Below are positions 1-6,337 of a stretch of DNA of 6,344 bases, one piece after another. This DNA is from Candidatus Nomurabacteria bacterium RIFCSPHIGHO2_01_FULL_39_9. Lineage in GTDB: Bacteria; Patescibacteriota; Minisyncoccia; Phycocordibacterales; DATEUR01. Made by a program: the position numbers and the translations under genes. The stretch covers positions 1 through 6,344 of the forward strand of contig MFTL01000017.1 in NCBI GenBank assembly GCA_001786825.1, given 5' to 3'. Position 1 is the stretch's first letter. Every line of letters starts with the position of its first letter. The notes below the pieces were generated by a model. It saw only the letters and a list, made by a program, of their open reading frames with translations. It searched no databases and was not told the DNA's origin.

Positions 1-1813
1 AACCAGTCGGCAAATTGCCGCTCACGGTCGAAGAGTAAGGTGCTGTTCCGCCAGAAATAGTCAAAGCATACGATACATCTTTCCCAACCACTACACCAGC
101 CAACCCCAGAATAGTTATATCCGGACAACTTACAACAATGTTTTTCACCAAATTGCCTGGGCAACCGAAAGTATCAACCACAGAAAATGTGGTAGAAAAA
201 CTTCCAGCCGCTTCGGCTGTATCGACAATCGCATTGCCAACAAGATTAAGTCCTGTCGGTTCGTTTGTCCAAGAATAACTGTACGGAGAGTTTCCATTTG
301 TAGCCGATATTGTCGCATTGTAGGTATTCCCCACAATGAGTGAATCACTGATTGTAGTTGTTACAAAAATCGTATCGCAGATACTTTTTATCGTATCAAG
401 ATGCGTCATCGAACAACCAAAATAATCGGTGGCCACCACTACAATCGGAGTATTCCCTGCGGCAGTTGTGTATCCGCCAATCATATTACTGTTTGCTGGA
501 ATAGGATTGTTCGTATTGCTGTTAGGCAATAAATTTAATGGCAAACCAGAAATGTTCCAACTGTACGGCATTGTGCCGCCACTTACTGTAAATACTGCTG
601 AATCCGTTTGTCCAACATGCCATGTTTTGTTCAAATAATTCATGGCTTGTAGAGGACAAAGCACGGTTTTACTTTCAGTCAAACTGTCTTGGCAATTATA
701 CTTATCAGTTACATAGTAAACATAACTGTAAGTGCCGGACACCTCAACGGTGTCATCAACATCGCCATAAATAGACCAAGACAAACCGGTCGGAAAGTCC
801 AGAGAAGTGTTCCATTGATACGGAACCGCTCCCCCAGAAACAGAGCCGGTGCCAGTTATTTCACTGCCAACAAAAAGCGTATCACTGTAAGCAACTAATG
901 GAGATGTGATAGATAAAGACGGACAAACAACAATTTTGTTTTGCAATAAACTGTCTTTACAACCAGCCGCGTCAGTCGCTACAAAATAAAAATTGTAGTT
1001 ACCAACCGCGTCAATCGTGTCAGAAAGAACGCCTCCCAAACTCATTTCAATTCCAGAAATTAAATTTCCAGAATAGGAATAAGCATAAGGAGAGGTACCG
1101 CCTGATGCAGTTACAGAATTACCGTCTAAAACATCGCCAGTGAAAAATGTATCCGCTGACAATGTCGTTGCGACAGTAATTTGATTGCAAAGCACAATCG
1201 TTGAATCAACTAAACTATCCTGACAGCCAACCACATCCGTGACAATTCCAGTGTAAATGAAGTTGCCAAGTACAGAAGGCGTGCCATTGAACAATCCAAC
1301 TGAATCGTTAACTGTTACTCCCGTTGGGCCATTTAAAAGCGAATACACATAAGGCGAGATTCCGCCAGAAACAGAAAATCCTCCAGGCACAGGACCAACT
1401 CCAATGAAAATTGTGTCGGGCATGCCGCCTGAAATAGTAATCGGGTTACAAGGCGTTGTCCAAGTTACAACATTAGAGAAACCAAGACCAACACTATCGC
1501 CAAGATAAGTCAGTTTTCCGTAATGAAGATTACCCGGGACACAACTATCAAGCAGTATTACAAACTGCCCGGCTGTGTCCAAAGCCGAAAGATAAATTTG
1601 CTCTTCCGACCGCGTCAACGCCATACTTGTGTCATAACGCGGCACAATCATTGTCGTTCCACCCGGATGACCGCTGTAAGAACCGTAAAGATTACTCTGA
1701 ATTGTGTTAATTGCCACAATAGAATCAATCGTAAGATTCCATGCGGCATTTGTTTGGGTACTCGTTAGCAATAATGAAATTGCTAAAATTAGGTAAATAG
1801 TTTTTGTTTTCAT
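1..1813 (-). CDS. Secreted multi-repeat Ig-like/SprB-like surface protein, N-terminal part, runs off the window
   Basis: An open frame of 604 codons reads leftward from ATG at 1813 without a stop to the window edge, so the C-terminus is missing. Residues 1-24 form a signal peptide (MKTKTIYLILAISLLL core, cleavage near TNA-A). Residues 25-121 are a head domain I do not recognise. From residue 122 a module repeats with starts at residues 122, 209, 297, 386, 479 and 563, that is every 84-93 residues, the sixth being cut. Each opens with a Cys followed by hydrophobic strands; most carry SGG-x-x-PY in the middle, and several end with a VTD-x-x-GC-x-DSL-like motif. This is typical of SprB-repeat/He_PIG-like Ig folds in large adhesins of Bacteroidota and relatives. 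An in-frame ATG four codons upstream (1825) is an alternative start. Neither has a Shine-Dalgarno sequence. The role is probably adhesion or surface display. The frame is certain; the family name is by eye. Confidence 0.9.
   Translation of the reverse strand, partial: MKTKTIYLILAISLLLTSTQTNAAWNLTIDSIVAINTIQSNLYGSYSGHPGGTTMIVPRYDTSMALTRSEEQIYLSALDTAGQFVILLDSCVPGNLHYGKLTYLGDSVGLGFSNVVTWTTPCNPITISGGMPDTIFIGVGPVPGGFSVSGGISPYVYSLLNGPTGVTVNDSVGLFNGTPSVLGNFIYTGIVTDVVGCQDSLVDSTIVLCNQITVATTLSADTFFTGDVLDGNSVTASGGTSPYAYSYSGNLISGIEMSLGGVLSDTIDAVGNYNFYFVATDAAGCKDSLLQNKIVVCPSLSITSPLVAYSDTLFVGSEITGTGSVSGGAVPYQWNTSLDFPTGLSWSIYGDVDDTVEVSGTYSYVYYVTDKYNCQDSLTESKTVLCPLQAMNYLNKTWHVGQTDSAVFTVSGGTMPYSWNISGLPLNLLPNSNTNNPIPANSNMIGGYTTAAGNTPIVVVATDYFGCSMTHLDTIKSICDTIFVTTTISDSLIVGNTYNATISATNGNSPYSYSWTNEPTGLNLVGNAIVDTAEAAGSFSTTFSVVDTFGCPGNLVKNIVVSCPDITILGLAGVVVGKDVSYALTISGGTAPYSSTVSGNLPTG
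127..1450 (-). repeat. Five tandem Ig-like modules of 84-93 residues inside the large secreted protein
   Basis: Modules begin at nucleotides 1450, 1189, 925, 658 and 379, giving lengths of 87, 88, 89, 93 and 84 residues. A sixth begins at 127 and leaves the window. Each starts at a conserved Cys (CN, CP or CD). Most share an SGG-x-x-PY motif and a late TD-x-x-GC, with two Cys per unit that could form a disulfide within or between modules. At the DNA level the copies have diverged strongly, so this is an old protein-level array and not a recent DNA expansion. Confidence 0.8.
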
Positions 1814-1895
1814 TTTAAAGAGCATTTAAAGGGTTATTACTGATTAATTTTTGGATTTCGGAATTTAGAAATACTGGCTATAATTTTGCATAAAA

Positions 1896-1928
1896 ATCAT
1901 ATTTAGTCAAGCATTGACTGGTTTTACG
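1896..1928 (-). promoter_or_regulatory. Candidate promoter/operator region of the repeat-protein gene, with palindrome AGTCAA-GCA-TTGACT
   Basis: The gap upstream of the repeat-protein gene holds a perfect palindrome with 6-base arms and a 3-base spacer at 1905-1919. Read leftward, TATGAT (1896-1901) is the best -10 candidate, but no good -35 lies 16-18 bases before it. The TTGACT arm (1905-1910) has only a poor AAAATT at 17 bases. A TTGACA also occurs at 1937-1942 without a matching -10. The palindrome and the following GGTTTTACG are nearly repeated at 3578-3600, so it may be an operator. The exact promoter is unresolved. Confidence 0.4.
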
Positions 1929-1949
1929 AAATATTGTGTCAAAATAGCG

Positions 1950-1995
1950 TTCGAATAATAAAAAGCCGTTAAGTGAAGGTTTTCACTTAACGGCT
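1950..1995 (-). terminator. Rho-independent terminator of the 142-residue membrane-protein gene
   Basis: A perfect 14-base-pair stem pairs 1964-1977 with 1982-1995 around a 4-base loop. Read leftward it is followed by TTTTATTATT. It starts 24 bases after the stop codon of the gene ending at 2020. On the plus strand the tract after the stem is only ATAAATATTTT, so leftward termination fits better. Confidence 0.88.
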
Positions 1996-2019
1996 ATAAA
2001 TATTTTAACTATTTACAAT

Positions 2020-2448
2020 TTAATCCAAATCCTGCAATTCCCCACGCTTATTCATTTCAGAAAGTTTGTCCCAGGCGAGCGCGTTTACTTTACTGCTATC
2101 AACTGTGTTTTCAAAAATTAAAAGGAGGTCTCCTTTTTTTATATCTTTGAAATTAAGCATTTTTCCTGCGGCTGTTTCTTTTTGGATTGAGGTAGATTCT
2201 GAAGAAAGAAGAGTGTTACGATTTTCTTTAAAATCTTTTATCTCATTGGAGATTTTTTGACCATGCCGACCGATACGATGTAAAACAATTCCCTGACAAA
2301 AACAAAATAGTATCATTGAAATTGTTGCCACAACTTCATTTTTAACATTAAGGACAATTACCCCTGCACCAAAACTGATAAGGGCAAGCAAGATGACGCC
2401 TTCAATCCTTTCTAACATAAGAAAGAAACTGTAAGTAATTTTTCTCAT
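2020..2448 (-). CDS. Small two-helix membrane protein of unknown function (142 residues)
   Basis: I do not recognise this family. The protein has a short basic N-terminus (MRKITYSFFLM), then two hydrophobic segments at about residues 17-34 and 38-57 separated by a very short polar turn, forming a helical hairpin. A charged soluble region follows. Residues 60-92 are rich in Lys, Glu, Asn and Ser and could be helical. Residues 97-142 contain a hydrophobic strand (GDLLLIF) and an acidic tail ending in QDLD. There is no signal peptidase site or catalytic motif. It is monocistronic by context: it has its own near-perfect promoter at 2507-2534 and a terminator directly after the stop. No Shine-Dalgarno sequence precedes the ATG. 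Low-complexity bias is absent and the signals flanking it are strong, so I consider it a real gene. Its relation to the surface proteins on either side is unknown. Confidence 0.82.
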   Translation of the reverse strand: MRKITYSFFLMLERIEGVILLALISFGAGVIVLNVKNEVVATISMILFCFCQGIVLHRIGRHGQKISNEIKDFKENRNTLLSSESTSIQKETAAGKMLNFKDIKKGDLLLIFENTVDSSKVNALAWDKLSEMNKRGELQDLD

Positions 2449-2506
2449 AAGGGTAGGTTTTTGGTTGGTTTAATATTGATTGGGATTCAAAGAAATTCCT
2501 GAAATC

Positions 2507-2534
2507 ATTATACTAGAGAAATACAATTTGTCAA
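2507..2534 (-). promoter_or_regulatory. Consensus sigma-70-type promoter of the two-helix membrane-protein gene
   Basis: Read leftward, TTGACA (2529-2534) is followed by 16 bases and then TATAAT (2507-2512), both exact matches to the housekeeping consensus. Transcription should begin near 2500, leaving a leader of about 50 bases before the ATG at 2448. This is unlike the TAnnTTTG -7 element known from Bacteroidota and is the best sequence evidence on the host's promoter type. Confidence 0.85.
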
Positions 2535-2546
2535 TCTCAATTTTCC

Positions 2547-2580
2547 CATTAAAAAAGCAGGGTGTTGCTACCCCTGCTTT
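2547..2580 (-). terminator. Rho-independent terminator of the T9SS-tail protein gene
   Basis: A 9-base-pair stem (AAAGCAGGG at 2554-2562 with CCCTGCTTT at 2572-2580) encloses a 9-base loop. Read leftward it runs into a run of six T (TTTTTTAATGGG). It lies about 20 bases after the stop of the gene ending at 2600 and just upstream of the promoter of the next minus-strand gene, so it separates the two transcription units. Confidence 0.87.
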
Positions 2581-2599
2581 AAAGTTTATTTAAAACTTT

Positions 2600-2791
2600 T
2601 TAATTTTTGATAATCGGTATTTTCCCGGTTTTTTCTCCTTTTTCGTTTGTAAAACGATAAAAGTAAACTCCCGTTAGCAAATTTTCGGTCGGAATTATTT
2701 TCTCTCTTTCAATTGGCGTCTTATAAACTTCCCGCCCAGTGATGTCATAAAGAGAGAAATTACCTGGTCTAACCGAAGAAACTTTGAGTCG
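2600..2791 (-). other. T9SS type A-like C-terminal sorting domain (residues 240-302)
   Basis: The tail shows the hallmarks of the family in order: a strand before a Gly-Asn turn, the LYD-x-x-GREV motif at 253-261, a charged stretch, the L-x-x-GVY-x-YR motif at 278-285, an acidic/Gly turn, and a final KIPIIK strand ending one residue before the stop. The usual Pro-Asn-Pro opening of these domains is missing and only a weak equivalent (VSSVRPGN) is present. Confidence 0.72.
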
Positions 2792-3508
2792 CTTATCTCC
2801 CCCGATTGAGAAAGATTCCAACTTCATAATTTCATCCACTGAAACAACCACCTTAACAACCGTATCACTGGAACCAATCAGTCCTTGCGATTGCAATTTA
2901 TCGTTGATAAAAAGAATCGCGAGCGCATAGGTATCCGGCAGAAGCGCGGGCAGGTCAATTGATTTCATTTCATTGTCTGCAACTCCGAAAGTTTCTACAT
3001 TGCCTTCGCTGTAAGTGGCATCAATCGCCAAACCCTCATCCCAGATAGGCCAGAGATAGAGCGTTGGGTCATTGTTGTCCAGAATGAAATTTATTTTCCC
3101 CGTCACATTGAAAATATCAATGCTCGTGAAATAATCCGGGTCCGCCATTTTAAAGGTGTCTTCGTTGCTACAATCTTGGCTTTCGCCCGGTCGCCAACTG
3201 CAAAATTTTACCGGCACATTGTCGCCCGGTGTTAAACTATCCAGAAAGAAATCCAGCTGACCATTGCCAACTGCCATCAATTTGTACGGCATTGTTTGCT
3301 TGGCAAAATTTGCCCCGTAACGGAGAAAGCCAACGCGGTCGGTGTCGGTATTAGCCGAATAATTTACATAAATGTGAATTGTGTCCTGACCAGCTGGTCC
3401 GGCAAACATTGTGTCAATGGAAACTGTGGCATCTGCTTTTTGTATAAAACAAAAAACAAAGAGAAAACTGAAAAAACCGATTAAATTAGTAAAGAGCATG
3501 TTTTTCAT
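2600..3508 (-). CDS. Secreted protein with a type IX secretion-like C-terminal sorting domain (302 residues)
   Basis: Residues 1-27 are a signal peptide: a long hydrophobic core (GFFSFLFVFCFI) and an ADA cleavage site at 25-27. Residues 28-230 are predicted to be beta-rich and I do not recognise the family; Cys103 and Cys113 could pair. Residues 240-302 match the pattern of the T9SS type A sorting domain (Por_Secre_tail): FSLYDITGREVYK, then an ENLLTGVYFYRF strand, an EKGEKTG turn and the terminal strand KIPIIKN. In known T9SS systems this tail directs the protein across the outer membrane and is then removed or used for anchoring. The Met at residue 4 (3499) is an alternative start; the first ATG is chosen because it adds a Lys to the signal n-region. 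It has its own terminator and lies divergently from the next gene. The tail identification is by eye and needs a profile search. Confidence 0.87.
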   Translation of the reverse strand: MKNMLFTNLIGFFSFLFVFCFIQKADATVSIDTMFAGPAGQDTIHIYVNYSANTDTDRVGFLRYGANFAKQTMPYKLMAVGNGQLDFFLDSLTPGDNVPVKFCSWRPGESQDCSNEDTFKMADPDYFTSIDIFNVTGKINFILDNNDPTLYLWPIWDEGLAIDATYSEGNVETFGVADNEMKSIDLPALLPDTYALAILFINDKLQSQGLIGSSDTVVKVVVSVDEIMKLESFSIGGDKRLKVSSVRPGNFSLYDITGREVYKTPIEREKIIPTENLLTGVYFYRFTNEKGEKTGKIPIIKN

Positions 3509-3553
3509 AACAGTATTATTTAAGGTTAGTATTTAAAACGAGAAACTGGTCTA

Positions 3554-3582
3554 AGTTAACCACAAAATAAAAATATCGTCAA
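3554..3582 (-). promoter_or_regulatory. Weak candidate promoter of the T9SS-tail gene
   Basis: Read leftward, TTGACG (3577-3582) is followed by 17 bases and TTAACT (3554-3559). The -35 is good, the -10 matches only three of six consensus positions. Transcription would start near 3547, giving a leader of about 40 bases. The -35 is the left arm of the palindrome at 3578-3590. Confidence 0.42.
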
Positions 3583-3600
3583 TCCTTGACTAGTTTTATG
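3578..3600. promoter_or_regulatory. Palindromic element GTCAA-TCC-TTGAC in the divergent gap
   Basis: The 138-base gap between the two divergent surface-protein genes contains GTCAA at 3578-3582 and TTGAC at 3586-3590, perfect inverted copies three bases apart, then TAGTTTTATG. The related copy at 1906-1928 matches it at 19 of 23 positions. The two arms coincide with the -35 boxes of both divergent genes, so it could be a shared -35 platform or a regulator site. Confidence 0.5.
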
Positions 3601-3614
3601 CTATATGTTATCCT
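3586..3614 (+). promoter_or_regulatory. Candidate sigma-70-type promoter of the FN3/DUF11 surface-protein gene
   Basis: TTGACT (3586-3591) is followed by exactly 17 bases and TATCCT (3609-3614), matching five of six and four of six consensus positions. Transcription would begin near 3621, giving a leader of roughly 25 to 35 bases depending on which ATG is used. The leader is A/T-rich and has no Shine-Dalgarno sequence. Confidence 0.6.
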
Positions 3615-3646
3615 TTTAGCTATATAAAGTTATAAAAAATAATTAT

Positions 3647-6280
3647 ATGAATATTATGAAAAACACAATAAAAACCCTTATTTTGACCGGCCTTATTTTA
3701 GGCGCTCTTTTTGCTATTAGCTCCCCGGCTTTGGCCGCCCAGCCAATTATCTCTGGCGTTAACGTTTCGAATATTTCACAAACAAGCGCAACCCTAAATG
3801 CCACAATTGACCCGCAAGGCGAGAGCACTTCCGCTTGGTTTGAATACCCTGTTCCAGCTATGGTTAGCCAAACTAACGGCATAGTCGCTTCTCAACCTAT
3901 TTCTTATAACGTTACCGGTCTTACTTGCGGCACAACTTATAATTTCAATGTTGGCGCCATTAACATGAGCGGCCAAGTGATTTCAAATAATTCTTTTCAA
4001 ACAAGTCCTTGCGCTCAAGCGCCAACCGTCGTAACCGCAACCGCTTCTAACATAACTCAAACTTCTGCTGATCTTGGAGGATCAGTTAATCCTAATGGTT
4101 CGAGTACAACTGCTTGGTTTGAATACAATGGCCAGCCGATTTCTGGCTGTCCCAGTCAAAATATCGGCAGTGGCAATGCGGCCGTTCAAGTTACACCTTG
4201 TACCAAAAGCGGATTGCAGCCCGGCCAAAGCTACGCCGCTACTTTAAACGCGGCTAGTCTTGGCGGTACTGATTTGAAAACAATTAATTTTTCTACACAA
4301 TCAGTTGCGGCGCCAACTATTTCTAATGTAAATATTTCTAACATTGCTCAAACAAGTGTTACCTTAAACGCAACGATTAATCCAAACGGCTCAAACACTT
4401 CCGCTCAATTCGAAGTTAGTCCTTCTTGGAACCCAGTTGGTCAAACAAATAATATTAATTCCACTCAAACTATTTCATATAATTTAACAAGTCTTACTTG
4501 CGGAGGAACTTATAACGTTCAAGTTAACGCAATTAATCTTGGCGGTTCAGTGCTCTCGTCTCAATATCCGTTTACAACTTCCGGTTGCGGTAATTCACCA
4601 ACTATGACGACCGTCGCTGCTTCCGGTATTTCTTCTTCTGGCGCCACACTAAATGGTACTTATAATGCCAATGGTCTTGCAACAACCACATGGTTTGAAT
4701 ACGACACTGATGGTAATGTACCTTTTGCAAATTCAACTTCTCAAATTCTTCAAGGTACCGGCTCGGGCGCTATTTCAGCGACAATCGGTAGTCTTTCTGC
4801 CAGCACGACTTATTATTTCCGCGCTTGCGGCACAAATGCGCAAGGTACAAATTGTGGCTCCGTACTTAATTTCCAAACTTCACCTATCCAAAGTGGCTGT
4901 AGTGGTTGTGGCGGCGGCCAAGTCTTTCCGCCAACCGCAACAACTGTTGCCGCTTCTAGTTTTTCAACTTCAGGCGCAACATTGAATGGCTCATATAACG
5001 CCAATGGTTATTCAACAACTACTTGGTTCCAATATGGCACAAGTTCCTCTTCTTTAAATCTTTCAACTAGTCCGGTCACGCAAGGCACGGGCTCCGGTTC
5101 AATGTCAGCAACTGTTACTGGCTTAGCCAACAACACTTATTATTTCCGCGCGGCCGCTCAAAATACTTACGGCACAGTTTATGGTGGAACTCTTTCGTTT
5201 ACAATCGGCAATAGTCAAATAACTGCGGCTTGTGCTGACGGAATTGATAATGATGGTGATAGCAAAATTGACTTAAATGATCCGGGCTGCGCATCGATCA
5301 CAGATACTGATGAATACAACGCACCTATAAACACTTCTAATTTACCTCAAGCGCTTACCACAATCGCAACTGATAAAACTTCCAGCACCGCTAAATTAAA
5401 TGCGCTTGTCGTTATAAATGGCGGACCAGTTTCAACCGAGGCTTGGTTTGAATACGGCAAGACGGTAAGTTTAGGCCAAGCAACGAGCCATTCTGTCGTG
5501 GGTTCAGCTGGCCAAATTCCTTTCAGTCAAACAATTTCGAGTCTTTCAGCTGGCACAATTTATTTCTACCGCGCTGGAGCAAAAAATAGCTATGGCACGA
5601 ATTATGGCCCCGTTATGTTCTTCCAAACTGCGGTGACCCAAAATACTACCGACAATAATACAAATAATAACAACACTTCTGATAATAATACAACCAATAA
5701 TACTCTCAACAACACAAACACTAATTCAAATACAAATATTTCCAGCACGACTGAAGACAATGTTACCGTTACAATTTCAGCTGATAAGGCTGACGTTAAA
5801 TCAGGTGACATAATCAACTACACTGTTGCTGTTAAAAATAATGGAAACAAAACTATCACTAACACATCTGTAAAAGTGCTCTTGCCGAAAGATGTTGATT
5901 TCAAGAAATCTGATGTTGGTAGTTACAATGTTAGTGATAATACCGTCAGTGTAAATATTGGTGCTCTCGAACCAGCAAAAGAGAGTAACATTTCCATCGA
6001 AGCTAAAGTTAATAAAAATGTAAAAGATGGCGATATTCTTTTAGCGACTGTAAATCTTGCCTTCACCGGCAGTGATAATGAACAAAAAGAATCGCTTGCT
6101 TACGCGACAAACAAAGTTATAGAACTTCCTCTTGCGGCGGCCGCAGGCCTTGCTGGTGGCGCCGGTAGCGCTCTCGGCTGGTTCTTGATTGTTATCGGTG
6201 TTGCCTTGCTTGCTTTTCTTGGCCAGCAACTTTATGCAGAAGGAAAGTTAAATGCGTTGTTAAAACTGTTTAAGAGATAA
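3647..6280 (+). CDS. Membrane-anchored multi-domain surface protein: FN3-like repeats, calcium-type loop, DUF11, C-terminal helix (877 residues)
   Basis: Residues 1-30 are a signal peptide ending in ALA. Six FN3-like modules follow at about 32-120, 125-217, 223-312, 317-412, 428-520 and 567-662. Most carry a TSATLN-like strand and an xAWFEY or TTWFEY strand; a Y-x-F/Y-R-A strand is clear in the last three. Between modules 5 and 6 lies a Cys-bounded acidic loop (CADGIDNDGD, residues 529-538, closing at PGC 546-548) resembling thrombospondin type 3-like calcium sites. Residues 664-700 are an Asn/Thr stalk. Residues 704-824 resemble DUF11 (DIINYTVAVKNNGN). A transmembrane helix at about 842-862 and a basic tail (LLKLFKR) anchor the protein, leaving the rest outside. 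ATG at 3656 (MKNTIKTL) is an equally good start. The likely role is an adhesin or surface stalk; no catalytic residues are seen. This architecture is one I associate with Patescibacteria. Confidence 0.93.
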   Translation: MNIMKNTIKTLILTGLILGALFAISSPALAAQPIISGVNVSNISQTSATLNATIDPQGESTSAWFEYPVPAMVSQTNGIVASQPISYNVTGLTCGTTYNFNVGAINMSGQVISNNSFQTSPCAQAPTVVTATASNITQTSADLGGSVNPNGSSTTAWFEYNGQPISGCPSQNIGSGNAAVQVTPCTKSGLQPGQSYAATLNAASLGGTDLKTINFSTQSVAAPTISNVNISNIAQTSVTLNATINPNGSNTSAQFEVSPSWNPVGQTNNINSTQTISYNLTSLTCGGTYNVQVNAINLGGSVLSSQYPFTTSGCGNSPTMTTVAASGISSSGATLNGTYNANGLATTTWFEYDTDGNVPFANSTSQILQGTGSGAISATIGSLSASTTYYFRACGTNAQGTNCGSVLNFQTSPIQSGCSGCGGGQVFPPTATTVAASSFSTSGATLNGSYNANGYSTTTWFQYGTSSSSLNLSTSPVTQGTGSGSMSATVTGLANNTYYFRAAAQNTYGTVYGGTLSFTIGNSQITAACADGIDNDGDSKIDLNDPGCASITDTDEYNAPINTSNLPQALTTIATDKTSSTAKLNALVVINGGPVSTEAWFEYGKTVSLGQATSHSVVGSAGQIPFSQTISSLSAGTIYFYRAGAKNSYGTNYGPVMFFQTAVTQNTTDNNTNNNNTSDNNTTNNTLNNTNTNSNTNISSTTEDNVTVTISADKADVKSGDIINYTVAVKNNGNKTITNTSVKVLLPKDVDFKKSDVGSYNVSDNTVSVNIGALEPAKESNISIEAKVNKNVKDGDILLATVNLAFTGSDNEQKESLAYATNKVIELPLAAAAGLAGGAGSALGWFLIVIGVALLAFLGQQLYAEGKLNALLKLFKR
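3740..5632 (+). repeat. Six FN3-like modules, two sub-types
   Basis: Modules 1 and 3 form one sub-type (ISxVNxSNIxQTSxTLNATI, with a TCG-x-TYN motif). Modules 4 and 5 form another (TTVAAS, SGATLNG, YNANG, TTTWF, QGTGSG). Modules 2 and 6 are divergent. Modules 4 and 5 still resemble each other at DNA level, for example around the QGTGSG segments at 4750-4780 and 5080-5105, suggesting a comparatively recent duplication. Pattern recognition is by eye. Confidence 0.72.
5231..5318 (+). other. Cys-bounded DxDxDG calcium-binding-type loop
   Basis: Residues 529-557 read Cys, then DGIDNDGDSKID, then LNDPGC and an acidic end (TDTDE). The spaced Asp/Asn residues and the closing Cys resemble thrombospondin type 3 or dockerin-like calcium loops. 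It separates FN3-like modules 5 and 6 and may stiffen the stalk when calcium is bound. Binding itself is inferred. Confidence 0.6.
5636..5746 (+). repeat. Asn/Thr-rich low-complexity stalk (AAT/AAC/ACA-rich DNA)
   Basis: Residues 664-700 contain 17 Asn and 11 Thr among 37 residues. The DNA is a degenerate run of AAT, AAC, ACA and ACT triplets. Such segments act as flexible spacers in surface proteins, and many N-x-T/S sites are present that could be glycosylated. Repetitive triplets can also change copy number by slippage. Confidence 0.8.
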
Positions 6281-6304
6281 AAAAGAAACTTAAAATAACA
6301 TAAC

Positions 6305-6337
6305 AAAAAACCAAGGTCTAACCTTGGTTTTTTGTTT
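6305..6337 (+). terminator. Rho-independent terminator of the FN3/DUF11 gene
   Basis: CCAAGGT (6311-6317) pairs with ACCTTGG (6321-6327) around a 3-base CTA loop. The flanking A6 (6305-6310) and T6 (6328-6333) extend the stem to 13 pairs, and the T-rich tract continues as GTTT. It begins 25 bases after the stop at 6280. Confidence 0.9.

Noticed and set aside
127..1450. Regularly spaced repeats as a possible CRISPR array
   Set aside because: The spacing of about 265 bases is a protein module period in one reading frame and the DNA copies are not identical.
145..1768. Short open frames on both strands (for example 145-348 minus; 429-638, 689-898 and 1523-1768 plus)
   Set aside because: They overlap the continuous 604-codon minus-strand frame that has a signal peptide and regular protein repeats, so they are shadows.
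1914..1996. Possible short plus-strand RNA from TTGACT (1914-1919) to the hairpin at 1964-1995
   Set aside because: No acceptable -10 follows at 16-18 bases and the U-tract on that strand is poor; the hairpin is explained as the terminator of the minus-strand gene.
2066..2260. Plus-strand open frame opposite the two-helix membrane-protein gene
   Set aside because: It lies wholly antisense to a gene with its own promoter and terminator and shows no family features.
4653..4985. 110-codon plus-strand frame inside the FN3/DUF11 gene
   Set aside because: It is an out-of-frame reading of repeat-coding DNA; the main frame is supported by domains across the same bases.
5150..6145. GCGGCCGC octamers near 5153 and 6136 as possible cloning junctions
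   Set aside because: Both lie inside an uninterrupted coding frame (Ala-rich stretches) with no vector-like sequence around them.
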